Assembly (NCBI RefSeq): GCF_002646595.1
Contig: NZ_PDUD01000014.1
Span: forward strand, 1-33,956
Reading direction: 5' to 3'
DNA from: Flavilitoribacter nigricans DSM 23189 = NBRC 102662
GTDB taxonomy: Bacteria; Bacteroidota; Bacteroidia; Chitinophagales; Saprospiraceae
DNA length: 33,956 nucleotides
The position numbers were made by a program, and so were the translations under genes. Below are positions 33,509 through 33,956 of the stretch, in pieces. Within the stretch, counting starts at the first letter, position 1. The number at the start of each line of letters is the position of its first letter. The notes beneath the pieces are model-generated. The model saw only the letters and a list, made by a program, of their open reading frames with translations. It did not search any database and was not told the DNA's origin.

Positions 33509-33560
33509 TTGTTTAGAGCGCCCGTACGGGAGGTCGGCGGTTCGGGTCCGCCTCGCGCTA
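33488..33560 (+). pseudogene. tRNA remnant with palindrome in place of the anticodon arm, copy 2
   Basis: AGCTCAG is followed by CCCATACAGGTTAA, then GTTTAGAGCGC, the palindrome CCCGTACGGG (33521-33530), and then the intact T arm, 3' acceptor strand TCGCGCT and A of tRNA-Met. The 5' acceptor strand is missing or merged into the end of the GIY-YIG ORF (GGCACGCTAAGCTCAG recalls GGCGCGGTAGCTCAG). It overlaps the ORF by 21 bases. Confidence 0.75.
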
Positions 33561-33561
33561 C

Positions 33562-33597
33562 AAAAAAGGTCTGTCGGGGAATCCGTCAGGCCTTTTT
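33562..33597 (+). terminator. Rho-independent terminator, second copy
   Basis: This is identical in sequence to the terminator at 33168-33203, shifted by 394 bases. It follows the tRNA remnant and precedes the second GIY-YIG start by 14 bases. Confidence 0.87.
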
Positions 33598-33611
33598 AAA
33601 TTTTAGCTCTC

Positions 33612-33911
33612 ATGTATTACTTCTACGTTTTGTATAGTCTGAAAGATGGCCGGTTGTATAAAGGTTCGACCAGCGACATTGGTCAACGACTGATCCGTCA
33701 CAATGCAGGCGGTACACCTTCCACCAAACATCGTCGACCTCTGGTATTAATCTACGTTGAAAATTTCCAGGAAAAATCTGAGGCTACGGCTCGGGAGCGG
33801 TGGTCTAAGACTTTGGAAGGAGGAGCTGATTTACGATGCATTTTGGAGGAGAAAAAACTATTGGACGCCACCGGCAAGCTTCACGATGTAAGCTCAGCCC
33901 ATACAGGTTAA
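33612..33911 (+). CDS. Small GIY-YIG nuclease family protein, copy 2
   Basis: The 99-residue paralogue of the gene at 33218 differs by seven amino-acid replacements (for example G/S at 21, A/P at 36 and R/C late in the protein) and a three-residue insertion (HDV) before the common end SSAHTG. About 30 further codons differ silently. The excess of silent changes argues that both copies were kept under selection at protein level. All motif residues described for copy 1 are conserved. Leader and terminator upstream are identical to copy 1. Confidence 0.85.
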   Translation: MYYFYVLYSLKDGRLYKGSTSDIGQRLIRHNAGGTPSTKHRRPLVLIYVENFQEKSEATARERWSKTLEGGADLRCILEEKKLLDATGKLHDVSSAHTG

Positions 33912-33956
33912 CTGTTTAGAGCGCCCGTACGGGAGGTCGGCGGTTCGGGTCCGCCT
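33891..33956 (+). pseudogene. tRNA remnant, copy 3 (cut by window end)
   Basis: The 66 bases match the remnant at 33488-33553 with a single difference, including the palindrome CCCGTACGGG (33924-33933) and the T arm. The array therefore probably continues beyond the window with another terminator and GIY-YIG copy. Confidence 0.75.

Larger units (their letters stand above)
33141..33956 (+). repeat. Tandem array of terminator, GIY-YIG ORF and tRNA remnant modules
   Basis: Module period is 394 bases between the first and second T-arm ends and 403 between the second and third (T-arm loops begin at 33147-equivalent, 33541 and 33944). The non-coding segment from the T arm to the start codon is identical over about 74 bases between modules. 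The larger second period is explained by the three extra codons of ORF copy 2. Confidence 0.88.

Noticed and set aside
33521-33530. A functional tRNA-Tyr (GTA anticodon) in the remnants
   Set aside because: GTA occurs only within the palindrome CCCGTACGGG; a 5-bp anticodon stem with 7-base loop cannot be formed, and the 5' acceptor strand is missing.
32898-33956. CRISPR array
   Set aside because: The repeats are long, contain tRNA parts and coding frames, and the intervening sequences are homologous rather than unique spacers; no cas genes are present.

Overview
The window looks like a chromosome segment of a Bacteroidota bacterium, most likely a member of the Saprospiria (Lewinella or Haliscomenobacter type). 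The evidence is protein-level: type IX secretion (T9SS) C-terminal sorting domains of type A and type B, SprB-type repeats, a PorP/SprF outer-membrane protein, AraC regulators with a polytopic membrane domain, and a DUF6629 protein. Several upstream regions carry the Bacteroidota promoter signature TTG/TTTG-N17-20-TAnnTTTG, and Shine-Dalgarno sequences are generally absent. The taxon is an inference from gene content; no marker gene such as 16S rRNA is present.

Layout: (1) 1-7.8 kb is a cell-surface and secretion region. It holds the 3' end of a large T9SS cargo gene with a strong terminator, then a probable three-gene operon: a cohesin-like T9SS protein, a 1679-residue SprB-like adhesin with four cohesin-like domains, twelve SprB repeats and a type B sorting domain, and a PorP/SprF protein expected to help anchor it. 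(2) 7.85-9.0 kb has no convincing protein gene. It carries two terminators, a good -7 promoter element and a third terminator further on, so it may encode a non-coding RNA. (3) 9.0-12.5 kb holds a DM13 lipoprotein with an outer-membrane barrel, a 7TM-AraC regulator and a chloramphenicol-acetyltransferase-fold enzyme. (4) 12.8-16.3 kb is a glycogen-linked cluster: a CBM48-HhH fusion, a stand-alone CBM48 protein and the branching enzyme GlgB. (5) 16.5-25.9 kb has a HGSNAT-like membrane acyltransferase, a secreted DUF1579-like protein, a 1-Cys peroxiredoxin, an 18-repeat LRR protein, a second 7TM-AraC regulator, an RhlE-type helicase and a DUF6629 protein. (6) 26.0-32.8 kb has a periplasmic serine hydrolase-TPR-CBM48 fusion, a PqiA-like membrane protein, two unrelated amidohydrolases and MtnA of methionine salvage.

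(7) 32.8 kb to the window end is the most unusual part. One intact tRNA-Met(CAT) gene follows a tRNA pseudogene in a tandem duplication with its own promoter. It is followed by a tandem array of modules of about 394-403 bp. Each module has a Rho-independent terminator, a small GIY-YIG nuclease ORF, and a tRNA remnant in which the anticodon stem-loop is replaced by the palindrome CCCGTACGGG. The nuclease ORF ends inside the tRNA remnant. The non-coding part is nearly identical between copies, while the ORFs differ by about 30 synonymous and 7 amino-acid changes. The array runs off the window edge. This is the best candidate for an undescribed system: a tRNA-associated GIY-YIG element that amplifies in tandem behind a protected tRNA copy.
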